From Nocardia cerradoensis NBRC 101014 (lineage in GTDB: Bacteria; Actinomycetota; Actinomycetes; Mycobacteriales; Mycobacteriaceae), in the NCBI RefSeq assembly GCF_000308535.1, contig NZ_BAFW01000029.1, forward strand, positions 1-60,900: DNA of 60,900 nt, in the 5' to 3' direction. Position numbers and translations under genes: made by a program. This document shows, in pieces, positions 38,183 to 46,424 of this stretch. The notes under the pieces were generated by a model. It was not told where the DNA came from. It saw nothing but the letters and a program-made list of their open reading frames with translations, and did not search any database. Each line of letters begins with the position of its first letter. Positions within the stretch are counted from its first letter, which is position 1.

Positions 38183-38964
38183 CCGCGGCGACCACCGAAA
38201 CGCCGGAGCTGTTCCGGGTTCCGGCCGGTCTGCAGTGGTCCGCCCTGAGCGGGCGCATGATTCGCAGCGCCCTGCGCGAAGGCGATCTCGTGCTGGCCTT
38301 CGCGGCGCCCGTGGTGTTCTTCGTCTGCTTCTACGTGCCGCTGCGGCATTCCATGGAAGCCGGCGGTATCGACTACGCCCAGTACCTGCTTCCGCTGATC
38401 GCGGTCTTCGCCATGTTCTTCACCTCCATGTTCGCCGGTGACCGGGCGGCGCGAGAGGTCGTCGGCGGCATGGCCACACGGTTGCGGGCGATGCCGGTGC
38501 CGCCGTGGGTTCCGGTGACCGCGCGGATGTCGGCGAATCTGGTACGTGCCATCGCCGCCTTCGCCGGCGCGCTGGTCATCGGCACGAGTTTCGGATTCCG
38601 GTTCCACAGCGCGGATTCCGCGCTGGTCTTCGTGCTGGTGGTCCTGGCTTTCGGGGCCACCCTGGTGATCGCCACCGACGCGCTCGGCACCATCACCCGC
38701 AACAGTGAACTCAGCGGCACCGTCTTGTTCGGCCCCCAGCTGCTGCTGGTGATGACCTCCACCGGATTCGTTCCGGTGCAGGGCTTCCCGGGCTGGATCC
38801 AGCCGTACGTGCGCAATCAGCCCGTCTCCCAGATCACCGACGCGCTGCGCGGACTGGCCACGGGGGAGTACACCTCCGAACTCGGCGTGGCCGCGATCTG
38901 GATCGCGGTGCTGCTGATGGTGGCCGCGGTTCTGGCGGTGCGAGCGGAAGGACGCCGGGCATGA
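38179..38964 (+). CDS. ABC-2 type exporter permease (DrrB-like)
   Basis: The 261-residue protein has about six hydrophobic helices. The segment FAAPVVFFVCFYVPLRH forms the first helix, and GFVPVQGFPGWIQPYVRNQP precedes the last loop; this GFVPV...P..I.P....P pattern is typical of ABC-2 permeases. Its ATG overlaps the stop of the ATPase gene, and its stop overlaps the next permease start. It probably forms a heterodimeric channel with that permease. Confidence 0.9.
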   Translation: MTAATTETPELFRVPAGLQWSALSGRMIRSALREGDLVLAFAAPVVFFVCFYVPLRHSMEAGGIDYAQYLLPLIAVFAMFFTSMFAGDRAAREVVGGMATRLRAMPVPPWVPVTARMSANLVRAIAAFAGALVIGTSFGFRFHSADSALVFVLVVLAFGATLVIATDALGTITRNSELSGTVLFGPQLLLVMTSTGFVPVQGFPGWIQPYVRNQPVSQITDALRGLATGEYTSELGVAAIWIAVLLMVAAVLAVRAEGRRA

Positions 38965-39770
38965 GCGAGATGGTGATGGGCGATTCTCCCGTGCTCGGCA
39001 CCCGGATCGGCGATCTGGGATCGCAGACCCTGGTCGAGACCGGACGCCTGCTGCGGCGCTGGTCGCGGCAGCCGGAGGTGATCACCAGCACGCTGGTGCT
39101 GCCGATTCTGCTGCTGCTCATGTACGACCTGGTGCTGGACAAATCCCTCGGCGCCACCGGCGGGGCCGACCCGATCTACGGTTTCGTGCCGATGATCGCC
39201 GTGGCCGGAGCCATGTACGGCGCGATGGGTACCGGCATGTCGTTGTACGCCGAGCGGGAAAGCGGTCTGCTGCGCCGGTTCTGGGTGCTCCCGATGCACC
39301 GCTGGGCCGGACTGTCGGGCCGGCTCGTCGCCGAATGCGCCCGTGCTTTCGCGGCGACGATCGTGGTCGTCGCCGTCGGTATGGCGCTGGGCCTGCGTTT
39401 CCAGCAGGGCTGGGGCGGAGCGATCGGTGTCCTGCTGGTGCCGGTGATCGTGATCGCCGGATTCACGCCGCTGGTCGTCGCGGTCGGGGTGAGCAGTGCC
39501 GGCGACAAGGTGGTGCAGTTGTTCGCGATCGTCGTGCTGGTCGGCATGTTCTTCAATTCCGGATTCGTACCGGTGCAGAACTATCCGGGCTGGTTGCAGC
39601 CGATCGTGCGGGCCCAGCCGATGAGTTGCGCCATCGAGGCCATGCGCAACTTCACCCTCGGTGGTCCGCTGCTGGTTCCGGTGTTGCAGACCGTCGCGTG
39701 GTCGGCGGGGCTGATCGTCGTTTTCGGCGCCATGGCCATTCGCGGTTATCGGCGGGCCGTTCGGAGTTGA
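38961..39770 (+). CDS. ABC-2 type exporter permease (DrrC-like)
   Basis: The 269-residue protein starts at an ATG overlapping the DrrB-like stop. It has six hydrophobic segments and the ABC-2 signature around NSGFVPVQNYPGWLQPIVRA, close to that of the preceding permease, which suggests an old duplication. It is the last gene of the iron-regulated exporter operon. The next gene starts 156 bp later with its own ribosome site and an unrelated function. Confidence 0.9.
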   Translation: MSEMVMGDSPVLGTRIGDLGSQTLVETGRLLRRWSRQPEVITSTLVLPILLLLMYDLVLDKSLGATGGADPIYGFVPMIAVAGAMYGAMGTGMSLYAERESGLLRRFWVLPMHRWAGLSGRLVAECARAFAATIVVVAVGMALGLRFQQGWGGAIGVLLVPVIVIAGFTPLVVAVGVSSAGDKVVQLFAIVVLVGMFFNSGFVPVQNYPGWLQPIVRAQPMSCAIEAMRNFTLGGPLLVPVLQTVAWSAGLIVVFGAMAIRGYRRAVRS

Positions 39771-39925
39771 CCGGTTCGCGCCTCCGGACAACCCGTTAGC
39801 CATTCGATAGCGAGACACGCCGACCGTCATTCTGATTCCCCGAAGATCGATACGTCTTTTTCGGTACTGTCGAGATCCGTTTGTTCGTTCCGATAGGCAT
39901 CCCGAAGCTCAGGAAAGGACGAATC

Positions 39926-41245
39926 GTGCGGAGCCGGATTCGCAGTTGTACCGCTGTCTTGTTCGGAGCTCTCATCGCAGTCGCGGGCGGAATGGTTTCG
40001 GCGCCGCATGCCTGGACGCAGCCGCCGGCGCCGGCCGCCGCCGATGACTTCTACATTCCCCCGGTGCCGTTGCCCGCGGGGCCTCCGGGTGCCATCGTGC
40101 GGGCTCAGCCTGCGTCGTTGCTGTTCTCGGCGCCGGGACAACCCGGCGTCGTCCCGGCGATCTCGACCCGCATGATGTATCTCAGCAACGACACGCACGA
40201 CGCGCCGACCGCGGTGACGGGCACGTATCTGCAGCCGACGCTGCCGTGGACCGGCCCCGGCGATCGCCCACTGGTCGCGTACGCCGTCGGCACACAGGGG
40301 CAGGGCGATCAATGCGCGCCCTCGAAATTGCTTCCGCAGCTCGCCCAATACCAGCCGCCGTTCGACGTCATCGCCGAATACGATGTGTTGGCGCTGTATT
40401 CGCTGCTGTCGCGTGGGATGGCCGTCGTGGTCACCGATTACCACGGGCTCGGCACCCCGGAAATGCACGACTTCCTGAACCGGAAAGCGCAATCCTATGC
40501 GGTCCTCGATTCGGCGCGGGCCGCGGAGCAGTTGCCGAACAACGGCCTGGGGCCCCGGCCGCCGGTCATCGTGTACGGCTACTCCCAGGGTGGTATGGCT
40601 TCGGCCGGTGCGGCCGAACTACAACCGAGCTATGCGCCCGAGCTGAATATGCGTGGCGCGTACATCGGCGGGCCGGTGGTGGACCCCGAATATTTCATCG
40701 GCTTCAACGAGGGTCAGCCGAGCCTGTCCGGTGCGGTCGGCTTCACGCTCAACGGCATCGCCGCCGACTATCCCGAGACCGGCCCGGAAATCGACGCGGA
40801 ACTCAACGACGCGGGCAAGGCGCTGCTGCGCGATGCCGCGGGCAAATGCGCCATCGCGGTATCGATCGACAATCCGCAGCGGCAGACGGCCCAATTCACT
40901 TCCAGCGGACAGCCACTCACCGCCGTGATCGACCGGTCCCCGGCGTTGAGCCAGGCGTTCGCCGATCAGCGCATCGGTGGCGGCACGCCGTCGGCGCCGG
41001 TGCTCATCGCCTCGGCGAGGAACGACGAGGGTGCGCCGTTCGCGCCCATCCGAGATGTGGCCGCCGCGTGGTGCAGCCGTGGCGTGCCGGTGCAGATGGA
41101 CGCGAACTCCCAGCTGCCACCGATTTCCGGTGTCATCGGCACCCACGATCTCGCGTTCTTCCCGTCGTTGGCGGCGTCGCAGATGTGGCTGACCGATCGG
41201 CTCGCGGCCGCGCCTGCGGCCAGCAATTGCGCCGCGCTGCCGTAG
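39926..41245 (+). CDS. Secretory lipase (LIP family), tandem copy 1
   Basis: The GTG at 39926, preceded by AGGAAAGGA, opens a signal peptide (CTAVLFGALIAVAGGMVSA core) with cleavage expected after an Ala-rich stretch near residue 30. The 439-residue protein has the alpha/beta-hydrolase nucleophile motif YGYSQGG (Ser220), a candidate Asp in SARNDEGAPF and the His in IGTHDLAFF. Substrates in this family are triacylglycerols or other esters, hydrolysed outside the cell. A very similar second copy follows after 49 bp. The physiological role (host lipids, mycolate-type lipids, storage fat) is not visible. Confidence 0.88.
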   Translation: MRSRIRSCTAVLFGALIAVAGGMVSAPHAWTQPPAPAAADDFYIPPVPLPAGPPGAIVRAQPASLLFSAPGQPGVVPAISTRMMYLSNDTHDAPTAVTGTYLQPTLPWTGPGDRPLVAYAVGTQGQGDQCAPSKLLPQLAQYQPPFDVIAEYDVLALYSLLSRGMAVVVTDYHGLGTPEMHDFLNRKAQSYAVLDSARAAEQLPNNGLGPRPPVIVYGYSQGGMASAGAAELQPSYAPELNMRGAYIGGPVVDPEYFIGFNEGQPSLSGAVGFTLNGIAADYPETGPEIDAELNDAGKALLRDAAGKCAIAVSIDNPQRQTAQFTSSGQPLTAVIDRSPALSQAFADQRIGGGTPSAPVLIASARNDEGAPFAPIRDVAAAWCSRGVPVQMDANSQLPPISGVIGTHDLAFFPSLAASQMWLTDRLAAAPAASNCAALP

Positions 41246-41294
41246 CGGCCCGACGCTCGACAACTATCCGCTGAAACGCAGGGAAGGATCGATC

Positions 41295-42611
41295 GTGAGG
41301 GGCTTGATCCGCAGATGGAACGCAGTTCTGTTCGGCTCGCTCGTCGTCATCGCGGGCGCGGCGATCTCCGCGCCACCCGCGTCGCCGCAACCGGCTGCGG
41401 AGGTCGCCGCCGATGATTTCTACATGCCGCCGCCGGTACCGCCGATGCCGCCGGGCGCGATTCTTCGCGCCCAACCGGCAGCGCTGGTGATGTCGGCGCC
41501 CGGCCGGCCGGGTGTCGTGCCGGCGGCGTCGACGCGAATGATGTACATCAGCAGCGATACTCACGACGCTCCGACCGCGGTGGTGGCGACCTATCTGCAG
41601 CCGACGCTGCCGTGGACCGGCCCGGGTGAACGTCCGCTGGTCGCATACGGAGTCGGCTCGCAGGGCCAAGGCGATCAGTGCGCGCCGTCGAAGGTGCTGC
41701 CGCAGCTGGCCCAGTTCCAGCCGCCGTACGACCTCATCGCCGAATACGACGTCATCGCGCTGACGTCGCTGCTCGCGCGCGGTATGGCCGTGGTGCTGAC
41801 CGATTATCACGGGCTGGGCACACCCGATGTGCACGACTTCCTGAACCGGAAAGCGCAGGCGTATGCCGTACTCGACTCCGCGCGTGCCGCATTGCAGCTT
41901 CCGGGCACCGGGCTGAATCCGAACTCGCCGGTCATTCTGTTCGGCTACTCCCAGGGCGGCATGGCCTCGGCCGGCGCGGCCGAACTGCAATCGAAATACG
42001 CGCCCGAACTGAACGTGCGCGGTGCCTACATCGGCGGTCCGATCGTCGACCCGGAGAGTTTCATCGGCTACAACTACGGCCAACACGGAGTCGGATCCTC
42101 CGCGCCGTTCACCCTCAACGGCATCGCCGCCGACTATCCCGAAACGCGTCCGATTCTCGATGCCGAAATCAACGACGCCGGTAAAGGACTGATGAACGAC
42201 GCTCTGGGTAAGTGCGCCATTGCGGCGTCAGTGGACATTCAAATACGGCGAATCACCCAAATCACCAATAGCGGAGAGCCTCTCACCGCGGTCATCGACC
42301 GATCCCCGGCGCTGAAAGCGGCATTCGACGAGCAGCGCATCGGAACCATGGCGCCCTCGATGCCGGTGCTCATCGCCTCGGCGGCGAACGACGAGGGCAC
42401 GCCGTATCCGCCGGTTCGTGCCGTGGCCGCCGGTTGGTGCGCCGGTGGCACTCCGGTTCAGCTGGACGCGAATCCGCAGCTGCCCGCTGTCACCGGCGTC
42501 GTGGGCACTCACGACCTGGCCTATTTCCCGTCGCTGGCGACCGCGCATTCCTGGATGACCGATCGGCTGGCCGGGCTGCCCGCGCCCAGTAACTGCGCCG
42601 CCCTGCCGTAG
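41295..42611 (+). CDS. Secretory lipase (LIP family), tandem copy 2
   Basis: The 438-residue protein begins at a GTG with GGGAAGG upstream. It has the same layout as the previous gene: signal peptide, the YxPPPVPP-type Pro-rich N-terminus, FGYSQGG (Ser219), SAANDEGTPY and VGTHDLAYF. Large blocks such as LQPTLPWTGPG, DYHGLGTP and FTLNGIAADYPET are identical or nearly so between the copies. This is a tandem duplication. Differences concentrate near the N-terminus and in the stretch between the nucleophile and the Asp, which may change substrate choice. A hairpin terminator follows. Confidence 0.88.
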   Translation: MRGLIRRWNAVLFGSLVVIAGAAISAPPASPQPAAEVAADDFYMPPPVPPMPPGAILRAQPAALVMSAPGRPGVVPAASTRMMYISSDTHDAPTAVVATYLQPTLPWTGPGERPLVAYGVGSQGQGDQCAPSKVLPQLAQFQPPYDLIAEYDVIALTSLLARGMAVVLTDYHGLGTPDVHDFLNRKAQAYAVLDSARAALQLPGTGLNPNSPVILFGYSQGGMASAGAAELQSKYAPELNVRGAYIGGPIVDPESFIGYNYGQHGVGSSAPFTLNGIAADYPETRPILDAEINDAGKGLMNDALGKCAIAASVDIQIRRITQITNSGEPLTAVIDRSPALKAAFDEQRIGTMAPSMPVLIASAANDEGTPYPPVRAVAAGWCAGGTPVQLDANPQLPAVTGVVGTHDLAYFPSLATAHSWMTDRLAGLPAPSNCAALP

Positions 42612-42622
42612 CGAGCCCGACA

Positions 42623-42654
42623 GACGCCGCCCGCCGACCGGGGTGGGCGGCGTC
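42623..42654 (+). terminator. Hairpin terminator after the lipase pair
   Basis: GACGCCGCCC (42623-42632) pairs perfectly with GGGCGGCGTC (42645-42654), a 10-bp stem with a 12-nt loop, 12 bp after the lipase stop. No T-run follows. Confidence 0.7.
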
Positions 42655-42787
42655 GCGTCGTCTCGTGGCGAAGACCCGGCCCGGCGAAAATTCGTTGTCA
42701 TACCCTGGTGATTGCGGGGTATATGCACGTCGGCAGGTCTTTTTCGCCGATCTCTGGACAGCCTGGCACGAACGGCTACTCTGAATA

Positions 42788-42830
42788 TTTCAGGCCTACG
42801 CCGCTTCATATTCCAGGCCGGCGCCGCTTC
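42788..42830 (+). repeat. Two direct repeats upstream of alkB, possible operator
   Basis: TTTCAGGCCTACGCCGCTTC (42788-42807) and TTCCAGGCCGGCGCCGCTTC (42811-42830) match at 17 of 20 positions. They are 23 bp apart start to start, about two helical turns, and end 49 bp before the alkB start. A regulator-binding role is inference. Confidence 0.45.
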
Positions 42831-42879
42831 GCGCGGCCGCATTCTCGATCTGGTGTCACTCCTTGACAGCGAGAAGAAT

Positions 42880-44034
42880 ATGGCGATTTTCGAACAATCC
42901 CGAGCTCGCGACCCCAAGCGCTACCTGTGGATGCTGGGGTTGATCGCACCGGCTTGTGCTCTGCTCCCCGGGCCACTGGTGGTCCTCACCGGATCGCCGG
43001 TGTTCTGGTGGATCGGGCCGATCATCGTGTTCGTGGCCATTCCGTTGCTGGACTGGACGATCGGGAACGACGGCAGCAATCCGCACGACGAGGACTACGA
43101 GGCGCTCTCCAACGACCGCTACTACCGTTGGTGCACTTACCTGTTCCTGCCGATGCAATTCTTCGGCCTGTTCATCGCCGGTTTTCTGTGGGCCGACACC
43201 GCGCTGTCGTTCGTCGACAAACTCGGCCTCACCGTCACACTCGGGGTGGTGTCCGGCATCGGCATCAATGCCGCGCACGAACTGGGCCACCGGTCCGAAC
43301 ATCTGGAACGATGGCTGTCGAAGATCGCGCTCGCGCAGTCCGCGTACGGGCACTTCTTCGTCGAGCACAACCGCGGCCACCACGCCCGCGTCGCGACGCC
43401 GGAGGACCCGGCCAGCGCCCGCTTCGGCGAGTCCCTGTGGGTGTTTCTGCCGCGCAGCATGTTCGGCGGGCTCCGTTCGGCGTTCCGGCTCGAACGGGAC
43501 CGGCTGGCACGCCGGGGCAAGCGGTGGTTCAGCTACGAGAATCATCTGCTGCAGGCCTGGTCGATGAGCGTCGTGCTGTTCGGCGCCATGATCCTGTACT
43601 TCGGCCCGCGGGTGATCCCGTGGCTGGCCTTGCAGGCGTTGATCGGCGCCCTCCTGCTCGAGACGGTGAACTATGTCGAGCACTACGGCCTGCTGCGCGC
43701 GCGGCGCGCCGACGGCACATTCGGGCGCTGCTCGCCGCGCGACAGTTGGAACAGCGACAGTCTGGTCACCAACATCTTCCTGTTCCATCTGCAGCGCCAC
43801 AGCGACCACCACGCGAATCCGGGTCGCCGCTACCAGACCCTGCGCAGCGTCGACCACGCGCCACAGCTTCCGATGGGTTATGCCGGGATGGTCCTGCTGG
43901 CCGCGGTGCCGCCGCTGTGGCGCGCGGTGATCGACCCTCGGGTGCTGGCCCACTACGGCGGTGACCGCAGCCTGGTCAACGTCAAACCGCCGCGCAAACG
44001 GCCGGTCGAGGGAGTCGGCGATCGCGCGCGCTGA
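42880..44034 (+). CDS. alkB: Alkane 1-monooxygenase (AlkB-type non-haem diiron membrane hydroxylase)
   Basis: I chose the ATG at 42880; the frame stays open 168 bp upstream without homology. The protein has 384 residues and about six membrane helices. The three histidine boxes of the integral-membrane hydroxylases are all present: HELGH (133-137), HNRGHH (163-168) and HSDHH (307-311). The motif NYVEHYGLL, typical of AlkB, adds a further His. The enzyme oxidises terminal C-H bonds of n-alkanes or alkyl chains with electrons from rubredoxin. No rubredoxin or rubredoxin-reductase gene follows, so electron donors must come from elsewhere. The gene stands alone between lipases and a glucosidase. 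Confidence 0.9.
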   Translation: MAIFEQSRARDPKRYLWMLGLIAPACALLPGPLVVLTGSPVFWWIGPIIVFVAIPLLDWTIGNDGSNPHDEDYEALSNDRYYRWCTYLFLPMQFFGLFIAGFLWADTALSFVDKLGLTVTLGVVSGIGINAAHELGHRSEHLERWLSKIALAQSAYGHFFVEHNRGHHARVATPEDPASARFGESLWVFLPRSMFGGLRSAFRLERDRLARRGKRWFSYENHLLQAWSMSVVLFGAMILYFGPRVIPWLALQALIGALLLETVNYVEHYGLLRARRADGTFGRCSPRDSWNSDSLVTNIFLFHLQRHSDHHANPGRRYQTLRSVDHAPQLPMGYAGMVLLAAVPPLWRAVIDPRVLAHYGGDRSLVNVKPPRKRPVEGVGDRAR

Positions 44035-44226
44035 GTCCCGTCCGCGATTCGCCCTGCTGTGCCGCAGCGCGGATTTGCGACGTGGTCGGGGGATTGGCCG
44101 TGCCGAGCACCGTCCAGCGGTTACTCTCGATGATCGAGACGTTCTCGCACGAACGTTGTCGGATAGGCCCACGCACACCTCGAGCCGGATCGGTTGTCGC
44201 CGGTGATCAGGGAGGAGCCGTTCGCG

Positions 44227-44304
44227 ATGGTGATGTTCGAGTCGACGAAACGATCTACCGCGCCCGCGGCGCCGCGACACCCCCGAGGGGGTGATGCGCG
44301 ATGA
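44227..44304 (+). CDS. Possible 25-residue leader ORF coupled to the debranching-type glucosidase
   Basis: A GGGAGGAG ribosome site lies 11 bp before ATG 44227. The frame begins MVMFESTKRSTAPAAPRHPR and stops at a TGA that overlaps the downstream ATG (ATGA). This suggests translational coupling, but a chance ORF is possible. The rest of the 266-bp gap after alkB shows nothing I can name. Confidence 0.35.
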   Translation: MVMFESTKRSTAPAAPRHPRGGDAR

Positions 44305-46409
44305 CCGGGCCCTCACCTCTCAACGGCGGCGAACCCGCCCTGCTGAACGGTTCGGTGACGCTGGTCGAGGGCAGCACCTTCTGCCTGTCCGACCGGGTCG
44401 GCGATGTGGAATCGGGAACCTCCCAGGGCCTGTTCTATCGCGATGCCCGGGTGGTGTCGCGCTGGGAGTTGCGGGTGGACGGGCAGCGGCTCGAACCGCT
44501 GTCGGTGCTCAGTCCGGAGGCCTTCACCGCGCGGTTCATCCTGCGGCGGCCGCCGCGGTCCGGCGCCGCCGATTCCAGTCTGCTGGTGGTGCGCGAACGC
44601 CTCGTCGCCGACGGGATGCGGGAGACGGTCATCCTGGAGAATCTCGGCCGCGAACCCACGGCCGTGGTGCTGGAACTGCGCGCCGACGCCGACTTCGTGG
44701 ATCTGTTCGCCGTCAAGGAGGGCCGGGCCGGGCACGGCCGCGCCGAAATACTGGTCACCGACAACGAACTGCTGCTCAACGACCGCTCCGATCGCGCTCG
44801 CGGCCTGGCGGTCTCGTCCTCGGAACTGCCGATCGTGCTGCCCGGCTCGCTGACCTGGCGCATCGTCGTGCCCGCCACCGGGCGCTGGCAGACCGAGATC
44901 CTGGCCCAGCCGACGGTCGCCAATCAGCGGGTGCATGTCGCGCTACGCCCCGGCGAGCACTATCGCAGCAGCGAACCGGGCCGCAAGATGGCCGCGTGGC
45001 GTGACACCGCCACCAAGCTCACCACCGGAGATCCGCAGCTCACCGCCATTCTGCAGCGCACCGAAAGCGACCTGGGGGCCTTGCAGATTCGCGAGGAACG
45101 CCGCCATCGCACGTTCGTCGCCGCCGGTGCCCCGTGGTTCATGACGCTGTTCGGCCGCGACTCGCTGCTCACCGCGTGGATGGCGCTGCCGCTGGACTCC
45201 TCGCTCGCCCTGGGCACCATGCAGCAGTTGGCCGAAATGCAGGGCCAGCAGGTCGACGCGCTCACCGAGGAGGAACCGGGCCGGATCATGCACGAGATCC
45301 GCCGCGGCCCGGCGGGCGGACTGGCCCTGGGCGGCGAGGTGTACTACGGAACCGTCGATGCCACACCGCTTTTCGTGATGCTGCTGGCCGAGACCCGGCG
45401 GTGGGGTGCGTCGCCGGAGGCCGTGCAGACGCTGCTGCCGGCGGCCGACGCGGCCCTGGACTGGATGTCGCATTTCGGCGACCGCGACGGCGACGGCTTC
45501 GTGGAATATCAGCGCGCGACCGACCGCGGCCTGATCAACCAGGGCTGGAAGGACAGCTTCGACGGCATCAACGACGCGGCCGGACATCTCGCCCAGGCGC
45601 CGATCGCGCTGTGCGAGGTGCAGAGCTACGTCTACGCGGCGATCCTGGCCCGCGCCGAACTGGCCGAGGAATTCGGGCAGTCGGACAAGGCCGAGAAGCT
45701 GCGCGAACACGCCGCCGAACTGCGGACGAAATTCTCCGAAGCGTTCTGGATTCCCGAAAAGGGCTGGTACGCCATCGCTCTGGACGGCAACAAACGCCGC
45801 GTCGACGCGCTCACCAGCAATGTCGGGCATTGCCTGTGGTCGGGCATCGTGACCGACGAACATGCCGAACAGTTGGTGCACCATCTGGCGACCGCCGAGA
45901 TGGACTCCGGATTCGGTTTGCGCACACTGTCTTCCGGCATGGGCGCGTTCAATCCGATGAGCTATCACAACGGTTCGGTCTGGCCGCACGACACCGCCAT
46001 CGCCGTCGCCGGCCTGCTGCGTTACCGTCACATCCCGGGTGCGGTCGGACTGGCCACCCGGCTGTCCAACGGATTGCTCGACGCCGCAACCGCTTTCGGC
46101 GGCCGCCTGCCCGAGCTGTTCTGTGGTTTCCAGCGTTCTCGGTTCTCGGCGCCGGTGCCGTACCCGACCTCGTGTTCCCCGCAGGCCTGGGCCAGTGCCG
46201 CGCCGTTGCTGCTGGTCCGTTCCTTCCTCGGACTCGAACCGGATGTGCCGCACCGCACGGTGACCGTGCTGCCGCACGTCCCCGCGCGCTGGGGCAGGGT
46301 AGAACTCACCGATCTGCGTCTCGGCGGTACCGCGGTGGATCTGGCGGTGGACGGCGAGCAGGTGACGGCCGCCAACCTCCCCGAGGATTGGCGATTGATC
46401 ACCCACTGA
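44301..46409 (+). CDS. Amylo-alpha-1,6-glucosidase/glycogen debranching-type protein
   Basis: The 702-residue protein has an N-terminal beta-rich domain (about 10-210; TSQGLFYRDARVVSRWELRV is characteristic of the bacterial GDE N-terminal domain). An (alpha/alpha)6-barrel catalytic domain follows (about 270-690). Recognisable blocks include APWFMTLFGRDSLLTAW, YYGTVDATPLFVMLL, RDGDGFVEYQ, INQGWKDSFDGI and NGSVWPHDTAI, with acidic residues suited to a glycosidase of the GH15/GH63-like superfamily. The substrate is probably an alpha-glucan or oligosaccharide. No signal peptide is seen, so it should be cytoplasmic. It converges on the metallopeptidase gene, with only 15 bp between stops. Confidence 0.87.
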   Translation: MTGPSPLNGGEPALLNGSVTLVEGSTFCLSDRVGDVESGTSQGLFYRDARVVSRWELRVDGQRLEPLSVLSPEAFTARFILRRPPRSGAADSSLLVVRERLVADGMRETVILENLGREPTAVVLELRADADFVDLFAVKEGRAGHGRAEILVTDNELLLNDRSDRARGLAVSSSELPIVLPGSLTWRIVVPATGRWQTEILAQPTVANQRVHVALRPGEHYRSSEPGRKMAAWRDTATKLTTGDPQLTAILQRTESDLGALQIREERRHRTFVAAGAPWFMTLFGRDSLLTAWMALPLDSSLALGTMQQLAEMQGQQVDALTEEEPGRIMHEIRRGPAGGLALGGEVYYGTVDATPLFVMLLAETRRWGASPEAVQTLLPAADAALDWMSHFGDRDGDGFVEYQRATDRGLINQGWKDSFDGINDAAGHLAQAPIALCEVQSYVYAAILARAELAEEFGQSDKAEKLREHAAELRTKFSEAFWIPEKGWYAIALDGNKRRVDALTSNVGHCLWSGIVTDEHAEQLVHHLATAEMDSGFGLRTLSSGMGAFNPMSYHNGSVWPHDTAIAVAGLLRYRHIPGAVGLATRLSNGLLDAATAFGGRLPELFCGFQRSRFSAPVPYPTSCSPQAWASAAPLLLVRSFLGLEPDVPHRTVTVLPHVPARWGRVELTDLRLGGTAVDLAVDGEQVTAANLPEDWRLITH

Positions 46410-46424
46410 CCGGCCGCGCGGGGC

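Noticed and set aside
22338..39770. MbtH-like, salicylate synthase, salicyl-AMP ligase or phosphopantetheinyl transferase gene
   Set aside because: I looked for the short MbtH motif (NxExQxSLWP) and for the other enzymes in all gene-sized frames and found none. They are needed for the pathway but must lie elsewhere.
44082..44294. A 70-codon frame in the alkB-glucosidase gap
   Set aside because: Poor ribosome site, no domain, Arg-rich composition and overlap with the better-placed leader ORF.
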